Positions 15,245 to 24,739 of a DNA stretch of 38,856 nt are shown one piece after another. The stretch lies in IMG/VR virus record IMGVR_UViG_3300031673_000201, positions 1 through 38,856 of that record, one strand, 5' to 3'. Below the pieces are notes generated by a model. It saw only the letters and a list, made by a program, of their open reading frames with translations, did no database searches and had not been told where the DNA came from. Within the stretch, counting starts at the first letter, position 1. Each line of letters starts with the position of its first letter. Origin of the DNA: a virus. A program made the translations under genes and the position numbers.

Positions 15245-15760
15245 ATGAGTACAAACTTAACCGGTCGCACAGGTGTTGTGATCGACTTGAAGAATGTTAA
15301 CGATCTGGAAACGAAGCTGGCTGACATCCTGGATGAGCTGGGCGTCGACACAAGTATCAAGTGGTCTTTTGGGGAAGGTATCAAAGCGTGCAATGTTCTC
15401 TATCATGAAAAGCACACAATTGCGGCAACTGAACAAAAAACGTTGGACATAAATGCCGGCTCTCCCTCCTTGAAGGACGCTTTCGGCGATACCTTAACGT
15501 TGAAAGCCATCAAGTTCTTGTATATCAAGAACACGTCGGCAGATCTGAGGGTTGCAATATTTGGCAAGGGGACCCTCGATTTACTTATCATGGATGGCAT
15601 GACAGATAAGCTGTGGCTGGAAAAGGAAGGCTTTTTTCTTTGGGCATGTCCGACTGCAGCCGGGGTTGACACTACGGTCAACAAAAACCTGGAGCTGACC
15701 GTAGGGGCCGGAACAGGTTCTGCAATAATTGATGTCGTAATATTAGGGCTGAAAGTGTGA
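15245..15760 (+). CDS. Phage structural protein of unknown role
   Basis: 171 aa, beta-rich, with TLKAIKFLYIKNTSADLRVAIF and KNLELTVGAGTGSAIIDVVI at the end, a pattern common in virion surface or tail proteins. AGGAGATTTATA precedes the ATG after a T-run. It lies between tail chaperone and tape measure, not a standard lambda position. It could be a decoration or tail-surface protein; I see no diagnostic motif. Confidence 0.6.
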   Translation: MSTNLTGRTGVVIDLKNVNDLETKLADILDELGVDTSIKWSFGEGIKACNVLYHEKHTIAATEQKTLDINAGSPSLKDAFGDTLTLKAIKFLYIKNTSADLRVAIFGKGTLDLLIMDGMTDKLWLEKEGFFLWACPTAAGVDTTVNKNLELTVGAGTGSAIIDVVILGLKV

Positions 15761-15893
15761 TGTTAGGGCTCGATTAACCGGGCTGGTGGTAGAAAGCATG
15801 CGTTGATGAGCAAGCATCGCTCCTGGAGGCAGCCAGGGGCTTTCCCGGCCTTAATAGGGCATGGTTCGATAATTTTAAGCATGGGTTAAGACA

Positions 15894-17918
15894 ATGGCGG
15901 ATTTGAAGCGAAGAATAATAGCGGAGTTCTCCGCAAAAAATAAGGCCAAGGGTGAGATGGCCGGTTTTCGCAGCGATATGGATAAAACGGGCGAAGCCAT
16001 GCAGCGTATGGCTAAGGGTGCTTTGGTTGCGGCCGCTGGAATTGCCGGTAGTTTTTATGTAGCCAAGAGAGGATTTGATTACGTTACAAAGGCTGCTATG
16101 AAACAGGAGGATGCTTTATTTTTATTAGAAGCTGCATTGAAAGCTGCCGGAGAATATACAGATGAAGCGATGAGAGGATTTGAAGCATTTGCTGCTTCTA
16201 TACAAAAAGCAACCGTATATGGAGATGAGGAAGTTCTTGCCTTGATGCAGCTTATGAAATCCCTCGGAGTAACTTCGTCCGGACTTGAGCAGGCAACAAG
16301 GATGGCTATCGGTCTCGCTGCTGCTACCGGTAGGGATGTCAGATCAATGGGTATGTATATCGCTCTGGCTCAACAGGGAGAGTTTACTATGCTCAGGCGT
16401 TTTATACCAGCGCTTCGTAAAACCACTGATGCAACCGAGCAGTTGCGGATAATGACTGAATTTTGTGCGGGAGGGTTCAAAATTGCAGAAGCACAGGCGG
16501 AAACAACTTCTGGTTCTTTGAAACAAATGTGGATGGCGGTTGGTGATTTGGCAGAAGCGATGGGTAAGCCATTTTTGGATACAATGGCTGAAGACGCAGA
16601 TAATTTAAAGACTGCTATCGAGGGTTCAACAAAAGCTGTCGAAGAATGGGAAGAAACGATAACTTCTGATTTTGTAAAACCGTTAAATCAAAAAATATAT
16701 CCGGCACTTAAGGTAGTTATTACAACAGCCGGGTACTTAGTGAGTGGCATACATACCGTTCGTGCAGCCTTTACACAATTATCGGGTGGTGCCTTTGTGG
16801 CAGCCGGAGGAATTATAATTGCTTTCGGTGAAATAGAATCAGCGCTGGAAAAATTAAACAAAGTTGCGGCGAAGAGCTGGTTAGGCAAAAAATTGGATTT
16901 GCCGGTAATAGATAAAGCGGCGGGAATTTCAGCATTGGGGAAGGCCTTAATAGAAGAAGGGAAAGCTTTAGATAAAGCAGCCGGTGAAATGATGTTAGAT
17001 CTCCCTTCGCTTAAAATTGCCGAAGGTTTTAAAAAGTTCGATAAAATTATTGAAGAAAGTCGCGCCCCTAAGAAACTGTCCATCGAAGAGCAATATGAGG
17101 AAGTCCTTCGTAAAAAGATTGCTATGTTTGACGAGGAGTTGGCAGCGAACCAGAAAAAAATTGATACTTTGAAACAAACAGAGGGATTTTATCTTGAGGC
17201 GACTACCGAAGCTCATCGTAAAGCGGCCGGTGAGATAGATAAGGTGTGGACCGAGATGTGGCTTAAGGAAGAAGAAAAGGCATACCATGCAATGCGGGCA
17301 CCGATTATTGAGGCTGAAAGATTAGCAGAGGAATCGGCTGAGAGACGTAAACGAATTGCTGAAGATATTGCTCTGAGTATGGCAAGTTCATGGTCAAATG
17401 CTATAGACCAAATGATGTTTGAAAGTAAAAAGTTTTGGGATGCAATGGAAGAAATGGCCCGAAGTCTTTTACGTGAGATAACCCGGATAATTATGTACAA
17501 AACATTCGCCGAGCCAATGGCATATAATATTATGGGTTTGGAAGCACCAGGGGGCGGTCCTAACTTAGGACGATTGTTGTTGAGTGGGATTACTGGTTTG
17601 TTCGGTGGTGGACCAACAGCCGCAGCAGCGGAAGCACCTTACGTCGCAGCTTATGGTGCACCTTGGACAACTGTGCAACACGGGGGAGAAGTTACGAAAA
17701 CAGGCTTGGCTGTTATACATAAAGGTGAGAAATACTCAGGTGTAGGTGGAGGTGGTGGTAATCTTGATGTCCACATCCACAATGAAGGGGAGGGAAAGTT
17801 CGAGATTAGCGAGGTGGAGGAATATGCAATTTCAGACCAAAGAATTATCGACGTGACCATAAGGGCCGCGGCAGAGTATGGACCGTACCGGAGGAGTATT
17901 AGACAAGTGTCAAGGTGA
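15894..17918 (+). CDS. Tape measure protein
   Basis: 674 aa, the longest protein of the tail core. Typical start (LKRRIIAEFSAKNKAKGEMA, then a hydrophobic GALVAAAGIAGSFYVAK), long helical regions, a charged coiled-coil-like part about residues 385-490 (VLRKKIAMFDEELAANQKK), and a Gly-rich C-terminus (LGRLLLSGITGLFGGG, HGGEVTKTGLAVIHKGE). The HGG-VHKGE C-terminal segment is frequent in this family. Length sets tail length; 674 residues implies a rather short siphovirus tail. Codon usage becomes visibly more AT-rich here than in the head genes. Confidence 0.9.
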   Translation: MADLKRRIIAEFSAKNKAKGEMAGFRSDMDKTGEAMQRMAKGALVAAAGIAGSFYVAKRGFDYVTKAAMKQEDALFLLEAALKAAGEYTDEAMRGFEAFAASIQKATVYGDEEVLALMQLMKSLGVTSSGLEQATRMAIGLAAATGRDVRSMGMYIALAQQGEFTMLRRFIPALRKTTDATEQLRIMTEFCAGGFKIAEAQAETTSGSLKQMWMAVGDLAEAMGKPFLDTMAEDADNLKTAIEGSTKAVEEWEETITSDFVKPLNQKIYPALKVVITTAGYLVSGIHTVRAAFTQLSGGAFVAAGGIIIAFGEIESALEKLNKVAAKSWLGKKLDLPVIDKAAGISALGKALIEEGKALDKAAGEMMLDLPSLKIAEGFKKFDKIIEESRAPKKLSIEEQYEEVLRKKIAMFDEELAANQKKIDTLKQTEGFYLEATTEAHRKAAGEIDKVWTEMWLKEEEKAYHAMRAPIIEAERLAEESAERRKRIAEDIALSMASSWSNAIDQMMFESKKFWDAMEEMARSLLREITRIIMYKTFAEPMAYNIMGLEAPGGGPNLGRLLLSGITGLFGGGPTAAAAEAPYVAAYGAPWTTVQHGGEVTKTGLAVIHKGEKYSGVGGGGGNLDVHIHNEGEGKFEISEVEEYAISDQRIIDVTIRAAAEYGPYRRSIRQVSR

Positions 17919-17921
17919 AAT

Positions 17922-18413
17922 ATGGCTGATATTACAGTTACACCAGTTACGTTGCAATTGGCTTTAACGCAGCAAGCAATAACTTTGCCAGGTGCCACAC
18001 ATAAGCAAAGTGTCTCAACCCTCGAGCTTGCTTTAACGCTACCACCACCGGCAATAGTTTGTTCTTTCCCGGGCATATCACGGAAACCGAGTCAAACTTT
18101 TAGCGATGAGCCATCAGATCAAGCGGTCCTGATTGCAGATGTGGCTTCAGGTTACCCTGTGCTTAACAAACAGTTCACTTTTGATCCAAGGACGTTCAGC
18201 TTCGAACTGCCCGGTGTATCCGAAGCGGACAAACTGGTAATAATGGCGTTTTACGAAACCCACAAAGATATCCCATTTCCCTGGTACAACGCTCAAGACA
18301 AAACGTGGCATGAAGTTGTTTTTGTTAGTAAGCCCGGATGTAGGCTTGATGGCCGGGGAGATCTGTGGAGGATACAGTTAAACCTAAGACAAACAAGTCC
18401 GGAGGTAACATGA
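17922..18413 (+). CDS. Minor tail protein, M-like, with tail repeats
   Basis: 163 aa. Residues 4-46 hold two copies of a TVTPVTLQLALTQ-type repeat that recurs six times in the L-like tail protein 1.3 kb downstream. The remainder (KQFTFDPRTFSFELPG, MAFYETHKDIPFPWYNAQD, WRIQLNLRQTS at the end) has the profile of lambda gpM-like tail tip proteins. It starts 3 nt after the tape measure stop and its stop overlaps the next ATG (ATGA). It likely joins the tail tip complex. Confidence 0.65.
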   Translation: MADITVTPVTLQLALTQQAITLPGATHKQSVSTLELALTLPPPAIVCSFPGISRKPSQTFSDEPSDQAVLIADVASGYPVLNKQFTFDPRTFSFELPGVSEADKLVIMAFYETHKDIPFPWYNAQDKTWHEVVFVSKPGCRLDGRGDLWRIQLNLRQTSPEVT

Positions 18414-18601
18414 TAACGATCGATGGTAAAAACTATGTAAGAATAGGGGACAAGCTAGTTGAGGTTGACCACCTTGATGCAAGTGGGAAACCCGTGCTTA
18501 AATGTTGGTCAGAAGAAACACCGAATGCAAATGGTGGTATGGATTGTACTGTACACGTACCCTGCTTACAAATAGCAACCGAACAGCCGCCACCTAAATA
18601 G
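18410..18601 (+). CDS. Small hypothetical tail-cluster protein
   Basis: 63 aa, MITIDGKNYVRIGDKLVEVD then CWSEETPNANGGMDCTVHVPC. The start overlaps the previous stop (ATGA) and GGAGGT lies immediately upstream, so translation is well supported. It has four Cys, two of them in the MDCTVHVPC segment; function unknown. Confidence 0.65.
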   Translation: MITIDGKNYVRIGDKLVEVDHLDASGKPVLKCWSEETPNANGGMDCTVHVPCLQIATEQPPPK

Positions 18602-18613
18602 AAAGGAAATAAC

Positions 18614-19039
18614 ATGGCAAGCGGAATGTATGATAGGTTCAAAGCAAATCTAATGAACGGCGAGGTGGACCTGGGTAATGGTGGTGACGTTATCAAGGTC
18701 ATTTTGATGAAAGAGGCTCATTCGTTTACATCTACACACAATGTCATCGGTGATGTAGATGCCAATGAGCTTGATGCCGGAGGTGGTTACACGCAGAAGG
18801 ACAAAGTGTTAGCGGGTCAGGCAGTCACACAGGGTGCCTCTACCAAATGGGATGGCACTGACGTCGAGTGGGCTGGTGCAACTTTCTCGACGTGGCATGC
18901 AGTCCTTTATGATGATACACATGCGACCGATGATTTGATTTGTACGATTGATTTCGGCGGCGAGAAAGCTGTAGCTGCTGGTATCTTCAAGATAAAGTGG
19001 CATGTAAATGGTATTATTAATTTAGCCACAGCAGCGTAA
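18614..19039 (+). CDS. Conserved phage structural protein
   Basis: 141 aa. The order MASGMYDRFKANLMNGEVDL, KVILMKEAHSFTSTHN, GGGYTQKDKVLAGQAVTQ, WDGTDVEWAGATFSTWHAVLYDD and LICTIDFGGEKAV is a pattern I know from many phage and prophage proteins encoded near tail tip genes. Exact function is not known to me; probably a virion surface or tail-fibre-associated subunit. AAAGGAAATAAC precedes the ATG. Confidence 0.7.
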   Translation: MASGMYDRFKANLMNGEVDLGNGGDVIKVILMKEAHSFTSTHNVIGDVDANELDAGGGYTQKDKVLAGQAVTQGASTKWDGTDVEWAGATFSTWHAVLYDDTHATDDLICTIDFGGEKAVAAGIFKIKWHVNGIINLATAA

Positions 19040-19057
19040 TTAGACTGAGGTGGTACA

Positions 19058-20764
19058 GTGGCTGATGCTTATACGAAACTGCTGCTTCACTGTAATGGTG
19101 CAGATGAATCCACGGACATACCGGATTCTTCAGACTCTGACCATGAAATAACTTGCCACGGGACGGCAGAACTTGATACTGCTCAAAAATGGCAAGGTAC
19201 AGCTTCTGTTCTTCTTGATGGCGACAGTGATTTCTTAACCGCTCCTAACCATGTAGATTGGGATTTTGGTGCTGGAGATTGGACACTTGACATTCGGGGA
19301 AGGTTCAATGCTCTGCCTGCATTAGACACTGGGGTTAGTTTGTTTTTCCGGTGGCCCGATACTGCCGACAAAAGTTGGCTTGTGGTTATTCTGAATGATG
19401 GTGGGGTTTATAAAATCCGGTTTCGTTGTTCAACTGATGGAACAACTGAGGCAACAGCAATTCAGTCTGATGCTCTTACGTTAGCTGTAGATACCTTTTA
19501 TCATTTTGCAATAGTCAGAGACGGTAACACTTTACGCTTTTTTCACGATGGTGTGGCAAAGGGTACAGGTGACTTAACTGGCTTAACGCTTTTTGATAGC
19601 TCAACTGAAATAACCATAGGAGCACACTCCGTCCATACGACAAAGTTTTTTAACGGCTGGCTTGACGAAATCAGAGTCAGTAAGGGTATTGCAAGATGGA
19701 CTGAAGCTTTTACACCACCAACTGTAGAATATGGAGATCTTACTGTTGAAGTGTCCACTCTTGCTTTAGCTTTAGCTTTACAAGCACCAAGTTTAGCATT
19801 TGACTATACGGTTACACCACCGACATTAGCGTTAGCTTTAACACAACACGCACCAACGGCGTATCCCATTATTACTGTCACACCGGATACACTAGCTTTA
19901 GCATTAACTCTACAGACGCCAACGACGCATTCTTCTGTTACCGTTACACCCGCTACGCTGGAGCTTGCGTTGACGCAACACGCACCAAGTTTAGCATTTG
20001 ACTATACGGTTACACCACCGACATTAGCGTTGGAGTTAACTCAACATGCACCAATAATAGTGATACCCTCTGATGTGACGGTATTTCCCGTTACACTAAA
20101 TCTTGCCTTAACACAACATGCACCAATAATAACTATGCGGGTTACCGAAATACCTCCCTTCATGCAGCAGGACCTTATCGATCCTTATAGCGGGGGGGCA
20201 TGGTTATGGCTTGTCGAAGTTGCCGTGCCTGGGTATGACGTCGTAAGAATAGCGCGTAACACTGTAGCTGTTATCTATAGTGGCGCATTATTTGGAAAAG
20301 GTAACTTTAATGTCGGTAGACAAGCTTTGACAGGCGACGGTAGCGTACCTAAAATACAATTACAAGTTGCACAAGATCGTGGCCATAACTTAGAAGCTAT
20401 TGTTAACGCGACTAAAGGTGGTGAAGGTGGTCAAGTCAAAATCATCAGGACCTGCGAGAAATTTCTGGAACATGCTGTTGGTCAGCTGGAAGCTGAATAT
20501 GATGTATTGACTGCCGGAAGCGATATCCAGTGGGTAACATTTGTGCTCGGGATACCCAGTCCATTGACACAACGTATCCCATTGTGGTTGTATAGCAGCA
20601 AGGTATGTCCGTTGGCAACACCAAGTCTTTTCAAAGGCCCAAAATGCCAGTACGTTGGTTTGGATACTGTGTGTACTGGCCTCCTCGAGGATTGTTATGC
20701 GAAAGGTAATGCTGTTCATTGGGGTGCAGAGGCAGGGCTTGACCCGAATGCAGTGAGGATATAA
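19058..20764 (+). CDS. Minor tail protein: LamG domain + repeats + L-like domain
   Basis: 568 aa with three parts. Residues about 1-225: LamG/concanavalin A-like domain (LLLHCNGADESTDIPDSSD, WDFGAGDWTLDI, FFNGWLDEIRVSKGIARWT). Residues about 228-360: six VTPxTLxLALTQHAP-type repeats. Residues about 370-568: lambda gpL-like domain ending KGNAVHWGAEAGLDPNAVR. Cys 517, 530, 539 and 546 match the four-Cys arrangement of gpL, which in lambda binds a [4Fe-4S] cluster. The LamG domain could bind host polysaccharide. The stop overlaps the next ATG (TAATG). Confidence 0.8.
   Translation: MADAYTKLLLHCNGADESTDIPDSSDSDHEITCHGTAELDTAQKWQGTASVLLDGDSDFLTAPNHVDWDFGAGDWTLDIRGRFNALPALDTGVSLFFRWPDTADKSWLVVILNDGGVYKIRFRCSTDGTTEATAIQSDALTLAVDTFYHFAIVRDGNTLRFFHDGVAKGTGDLTGLTLFDSSTEITIGAHSVHTTKFFNGWLDEIRVSKGIARWTEAFTPPTVEYGDLTVEVSTLALALALQAPSLAFDYTVTPPTLALALTQHAPTAYPIITVTPDTLALALTLQTPTTHSSVTVTPATLELALTQHAPSLAFDYTVTPPTLALELTQHAPIIVIPSDVTVFPVTLNLALTQHAPIITMRVTEIPPFMQQDLIDPYSGGAWLWLVEVAVPGYDVVRIARNTVAVIYSGALFGKGNFNVGRQALTGDGSVPKIQLQVAQDRGHNLEAIVNATKGGEGGQVKIIRTCEKFLEHAVGQLEAEYDVLTAGSDIQWVTFVLGIPSPLTQRIPLWLYSSKVCPLATPSLFKGPKCQYVGLDTVCTGLLEDCYAKGNAVHWGAEAGLDPNAVRI
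19741..20136 (+). repeat. Six intragenic repeats encoding VTPxTLxLALTQHAP units
   Basis: Imperfect about 60-66 bp units. Two copies share an exact stretch of about 50 bp (near 19784-19833 and 19980-20029), so at least one recent duplication is likely. The same motif is present twice in the M-like protein at 17931-18060. Confidence 0.8.
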
Positions 20765-23643
20765 TGGAAACTATATTGGCACAAGGTATTGGGATGTCAT
20801 TGGTATTGATATTTGAAATGCTCATGCCATATGTGATAACTGTCGCTATTGGTATAGGTTTGGCTTATTTAGGAGGGGTATTATTTGGACCAGATATGCC
20901 GGAGGCTGATACAGGTCCTACACCAGATGCACAAAGCCGTAGTTGGAACCCATTCTCGACACAACAGGAAGGTCTTGCCCGTCCACGGGCCTATGGCAAA
21001 AATATGCATCATGGCAATATTGTTGCAAAATGGACAGATGTCACCCCCGGCGATGCACGTGAAATCCTCTATATGATAGTCGAGCACGGCGATGGTCCTA
21101 CAAAAGGTATTGTTCCCGGTGAGTTTTGGTTGAATGACCAACCTGCTGAAAACTTTGGTAACGTGCAGATACAGGAGCGTGTAGGTACATTTAATCAGAC
21201 CTGTATGGAGGGTTTTGAAAAATCGAAACTCGAATATGAACTGAACAACACGCTTCTAAAAGATGAGCCGATAATCTTTACTACGCATAATGACTATTTT
21301 GACGACCTGGAGTACACATTGTTGTGGCCGTATGGCCTCCGTAAATATCACAAGAGTGGTGGTATGGACTATTCTGCATGTACAATCAAAGTGCGTATAC
21401 GAGAGCACGATCCACCCACTAGCTGGACAACAATCTTTAACGAAGCTATTACAGTTCGTCAGGTTACACCGCTGTTCAAATTATATAAGGTTAGTGATTT
21501 ATGGCCTAACATAGAAAGAGGTGTACAATATGACCTCGAATTCACTAACTTGACAGGACCTAGCGAGCGTCATGTCAATGATGTCACTCTCCGCTCCGTA
21601 AGGGAAGTCATTGATATTCCTTTCACACGTCCTGGCAAAGCCTTGGTTGGTATCAGGTCAATTGCGACAGCACAACTTCATGGACGTCTCGATGTTAAAA
21701 TTGTACGTGAAGACAAGCTTATATGGACTTGGGATGGTACTAATTGGGAGATTAAATACTCCAGAAATCGTGCATGGGTTGATTATGATGTGTTAACACA
21801 ACCTGTGATCTCAGGCGACGGTTCTGAAGAACATCCTTGGGTGATTGAACATTATGAAGGTCTCGACCCATCACGGCTTGATCTTGAGTTTTTTTACAAT
21901 TGGGCAGAATTTTGTTCTACACAAGTACTTGATGGTTATGGTGGAACTGAAGACCGTATAGCATGTGATACCATACTTGATTTCCAAACAGATGTGTGGA
22001 CGTTTGCTAATGAAATTGCGAATATCGGACGGGCCCATCTGTATTGGCAAGGACACGTACTGACTGGGTGGATTGACAAAGAAGTTAGCGAAGTAACTGC
22101 GCTAGTCACAATGGACAACATAATGGCACGTAGCTGGAAGAATGCTTGGAGTGAGAAAGATGAGCTTGCAGGCAGAGTAGAAGTCTTCTTCAATGACTCG
22201 CGTCAAGGTTACGAGCGTACACATGCACCATTACCAAACGAGAGTGCTGGTCGGTATACTCGAATAATTTCAATTGAAGGTGTTGGCATTACCACCAGAG
22301 GTACCGCAATCCATGTCGCGAACCATGCACTTAAGCGTAACGAGCTGATTAGAAACGTCAACAATTTCAGGCAATATAAAGAAGCGTTTCGCTATAAGCT
22401 TGGCAATGTTATAAGGATACAACATAAGACACCGGACTGGGGTGAGAACTATCGTGTAGTCCGGCGTTCAGCTAATAATAAAGTAATCCTCGATCGTCAT
22501 CCCACAGCATCAACTGGTGAACTTGTTTACATACAGAGTTATGATACAACGCAGAAAAAAGTGCGGATAGATTGTTATACTGTCTCAATTGTGGTGGGCA
22601 AGGTATTAACAATAACAGGGACCTGGCTTAACCGCCCTGCTAAGAATTGTGCAGTAGCGATTGGTAAGGATGGTGAAATTCAGCTACGACGCATTATTAA
22701 AATTGACGCTGCGCAAACTAACTACTTTGATATCACTGTTGAGACTTATGACACAGCTTTGTTCACTGCAGACGATTTAGACCCGAACAATCCTGACCGG
22801 AATTATATTTGGTCGCAACCTGCTAGTCCGCTTCAACGTCCAATAACACTACAAGAAGTTATGGATATAATTGCCCAGACAGTGATACCACAGCTCGATG
22901 TAGACTCGCCGCGTACCTCAAATTGTACTTGGAGTGGTAATAGCGTTGATACCGTCACATGGGCTAAAACTGACGCAACCGAACCTATCCAGTTCAGCTA
23001 TAAGGGTACGACCTACGAAATAACCCCTGACTCAACAACTGACGAGTTCATCTATTGGGATCCAAACTTCAGCACGACATTTAGAACAACTAATAATGCA
23101 GCAGTTGCGGTTACATTAGGTAAGTGGTATATGTGTCGCAACGTAGCCGGTATGGCGTATGTAACAATACCTTTCTCAGCAGTTCATGCAGGTGTGCTTC
23201 AAGCTGGAACGATAACGGCTGCACTCGGGCAAATAGCTGATTTAGCAGTAGGCACCTTAAAAATACAAGATAACGCAGTAACATTTCCAGTGTCAGCTTA
23301 TACTGAAGCAGGTTGGGTAAACGGCGATGTGCAATCGGTATCTATTACGACAACCGGAGCACCACTTATTATCATAGCTTCTTGTAGAGTTAAGTGTCCA
23401 GGTACTGCAGAAGTGCTGTTCAAAGACTATTATCTAAAGTTATTTAGAGATGCTAATGAAATTTATACAAGTGGGGTGCTTAAGCTTTTTGTGTGGGGTG
23501 AGGGTATAACTGGATACACGTTGACTACAGTAGCTTTCAGAGAAACGCCTGGTGCAGGGACGTATACGTATAAATTAAATTTATCGGGTGCAGACATGAC
23601 AGGTGCACAACGTTTTTTATTCGTTATGGAAACAAAAAAATGA
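20764..23643 (+). CDS. Tail tip / host specificity protein, J-like
   Basis: 959 aa, close in size to lambda gpJ. The N-terminus has two hydrophobic segments (GMSLVLIFEMLMPYVITVAI and GIGLAYLGGVLFG), perhaps a fused gpI-like piece, followed by ARPRAYGKNMHHGN, YMIVEHGDGPTKGI and the long beta-rich central region (FTRPGKALVGIRSIATAQL, DYDVLTQPVISGDG) of central tail tip proteins. The C-terminus after the LQRPITLQEVMDIIAQTVIP segment is a fibre-like variable part and probably the receptor-binding region. It overlaps both neighbours (TAATG and ATGA). Confidence 0.85.
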   Translation: METILAQGIGMSLVLIFEMLMPYVITVAIGIGLAYLGGVLFGPDMPEADTGPTPDAQSRSWNPFSTQQEGLARPRAYGKNMHHGNIVAKWTDVTPGDAREILYMIVEHGDGPTKGIVPGEFWLNDQPAENFGNVQIQERVGTFNQTCMEGFEKSKLEYELNNTLLKDEPIIFTTHNDYFDDLEYTLLWPYGLRKYHKSGGMDYSACTIKVRIREHDPPTSWTTIFNEAITVRQVTPLFKLYKVSDLWPNIERGVQYDLEFTNLTGPSERHVNDVTLRSVREVIDIPFTRPGKALVGIRSIATAQLHGRLDVKIVREDKLIWTWDGTNWEIKYSRNRAWVDYDVLTQPVISGDGSEEHPWVIEHYEGLDPSRLDLEFFYNWAEFCSTQVLDGYGGTEDRIACDTILDFQTDVWTFANEIANIGRAHLYWQGHVLTGWIDKEVSEVTALVTMDNIMARSWKNAWSEKDELAGRVEVFFNDSRQGYERTHAPLPNESAGRYTRIISIEGVGITTRGTAIHVANHALKRNELIRNVNNFRQYKEAFRYKLGNVIRIQHKTPDWGENYRVVRRSANNKVILDRHPTASTGELVYIQSYDTTQKKVRIDCYTVSIVVGKVLTITGTWLNRPAKNCAVAIGKDGEIQLRRIIKIDAAQTNYFDITVETYDTALFTADDLDPNNPDRNYIWSQPASPLQRPITLQEVMDIIAQTVIPQLDVDSPRTSNCTWSGNSVDTVTWAKTDATEPIQFSYKGTTYEITPDSTTDEFIYWDPNFSTTFRTTNNAAVAVTLGKWYMCRNVAGMAYVTIPFSAVHAGVLQAGTITAALGQIADLAVGTLKIQDNAVTFPVSAYTEAGWVNGDVQSVSITTTGAPLIIIASCRVKCPGTAEVLFKDYYLKLFRDANEIYTSGVLKLFVWGEGITGYTLTTVAFRETPGAGTYTYKLNLSGADMTGAQRFLFVMETKK

Positions 23644-23945
23644 AATACATCATTTACAATAAGGTAGGTAACATACTCCGAGTAGTTGAATGTGTTCCAG
23701 TTATAAAACATTTACAAGTAAAAGAAGACGAGTTCATAATGGAGGGCACTGCTAACGATGTTACACAGAAAGTAGTTAATGGTAAAGTAGTCGATAAAAC
23801 ACCTAAGGAGATTGAAGTTGTACAACCACCAGAACCGAGGTTACTCAAAGAAAAACAACCTGCATATATCACCAACGAACAATGGCAAGACGTCTTGAAG
23901 AAGCTTGACAAGTTAGAAACTTGCTTAGCTAAAAACGATGAATAA
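23640..23945 (+). CDS. Small tail-fibre-associated protein
   Basis: 101 aa, MKYIIYNKVGNILRVVECVP, a proline-rich middle (VVQPPEPRLLKEKQPAYIT) and a helical end (WQDVLKKLDKLETCL). The start overlaps the J-like stop (ATGA). Length and position after J suggest a fibre assembly or tip-associated protein; no homology recognised. Its 3' end overlaps the convergent outer membrane protein gene by 17 bp. Confidence 0.6.
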   Translation: MKYIIYNKVGNILRVVECVPVIKHLQVKEDEFIMEGTANDVTQKVVNGKVVDKTPKEIEVVQPPEPRLLKEKQPAYITNEQWQDVLKKLDKLETCLAKNDE

Positions 23946-24738
23946 ATCGAAATCCGACCGCCTGGGCATCATCGGTAAGTTGAAACTCAATATTGAATTT
24001 GGTATTTTTTGCCAGGTCTGTTGACAGGCCGATGAAGCCGCCCAATTCCGAACCTTGTTCAAGGTCAGACGAACCCTGGACAGAAATCTCACCTACCTTG
24101 CCTCGAAGTTCTACGTCGCCTTTAACAAAGTGAAGAAATGGACCTCCGTATATGGAAATCTTATCTGTGACCTGATAAGTTGGTCCCGCTGCGAGCTGTA
24201 TTTCGAGCATGTTCATAGTTGCAGAAAGAGAGACGTCGGAACCGTTGACCGAATAAGTTTTCTCGTCAAAGTCAAGGCTTACGTAGCTGAGCTGAGCCAG
24301 CAGACCCCACTTTGTCTTGCCATCATTGGATTGATAAAGCGTGGTTCTAAATCCCCCGCCAATGTTAGGACTATAATCACCGTCACCGATGGAACCTCCA
24401 AGATTCTCCCGATTTTTGCCTTTGTCCGGACTGGCATCTGTTATGCCCAACCGCAAAAATAAGTCATAATTATTCCTACCAAGAAGGGACAAGATGTTAA
24501 CGTTAAATTTGTTCATCTTAATAGTTTCGATTTTAGCGGAAGGAAATTGCAGGGTTCCCAGGGGAGTTGCCACAGTCAGGCTGTCGGTATGTAGATCCAT
24601 TTCGTTATAAAGATATTCCAGGCCGGCAATAAACTGGTTCTTGTTTGAAGTTGTTACTGGCGGTCCCAGCGGATCCAGAGCAAAGGCATTCGTAATCAAA
24701 AGCAAAAAACCGATTGATGTAATAATAGTTTTTTTCAT
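23929..24738 (-). CDS. Outer-membrane beta-barrel protein (moron, Lom-like position)
   Basis: 269 aa. ATG 24738 is chosen because AAAGGAAGGTG precedes it. A signal peptide (MKKTIITSIGFLLLITNAFA) is followed by alternating hydrophobic strands and Gly turns, and the protein ends RFIHRF, with the C-terminal Phe that BAM recognises in outer-membrane barrels. Strands such as NIGGGFRTTLYQ, WGLLAQLSYVSLDF and FNIEFQLTDD support a barrel. It is encoded next to the J-like gene, as lom is in lambda, but inverted. Expected in a lysogen as a host surface change, for example superinfection exclusion; that role is inferred. Confidence 0.8.
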   Translation of the reverse strand: MKKTIITSIGFLLLITNAFALDPLGPPVTTSNKNQFIAGLEYLYNEMDLHTDSLTVATPLGTLQFPSAKIETIKMNKFNVNILSLLGRNNYDLFLRLGITDASPDKGKNRENLGGSIGDGDYSPNIGGGFRTTLYQSNDGKTKWGLLAQLSYVSLDFDEKTYSVNGSDVSLSATMNMLEIQLAAGPTYQVTDKISIYGGPFLHFVKGDVELRGKVGEISVQGSSDLEQGSELGGFIGLSTDLAKNTKFNIEFQLTDDAQAVGFRFIHRF

Positions 24739-24739
24739 T

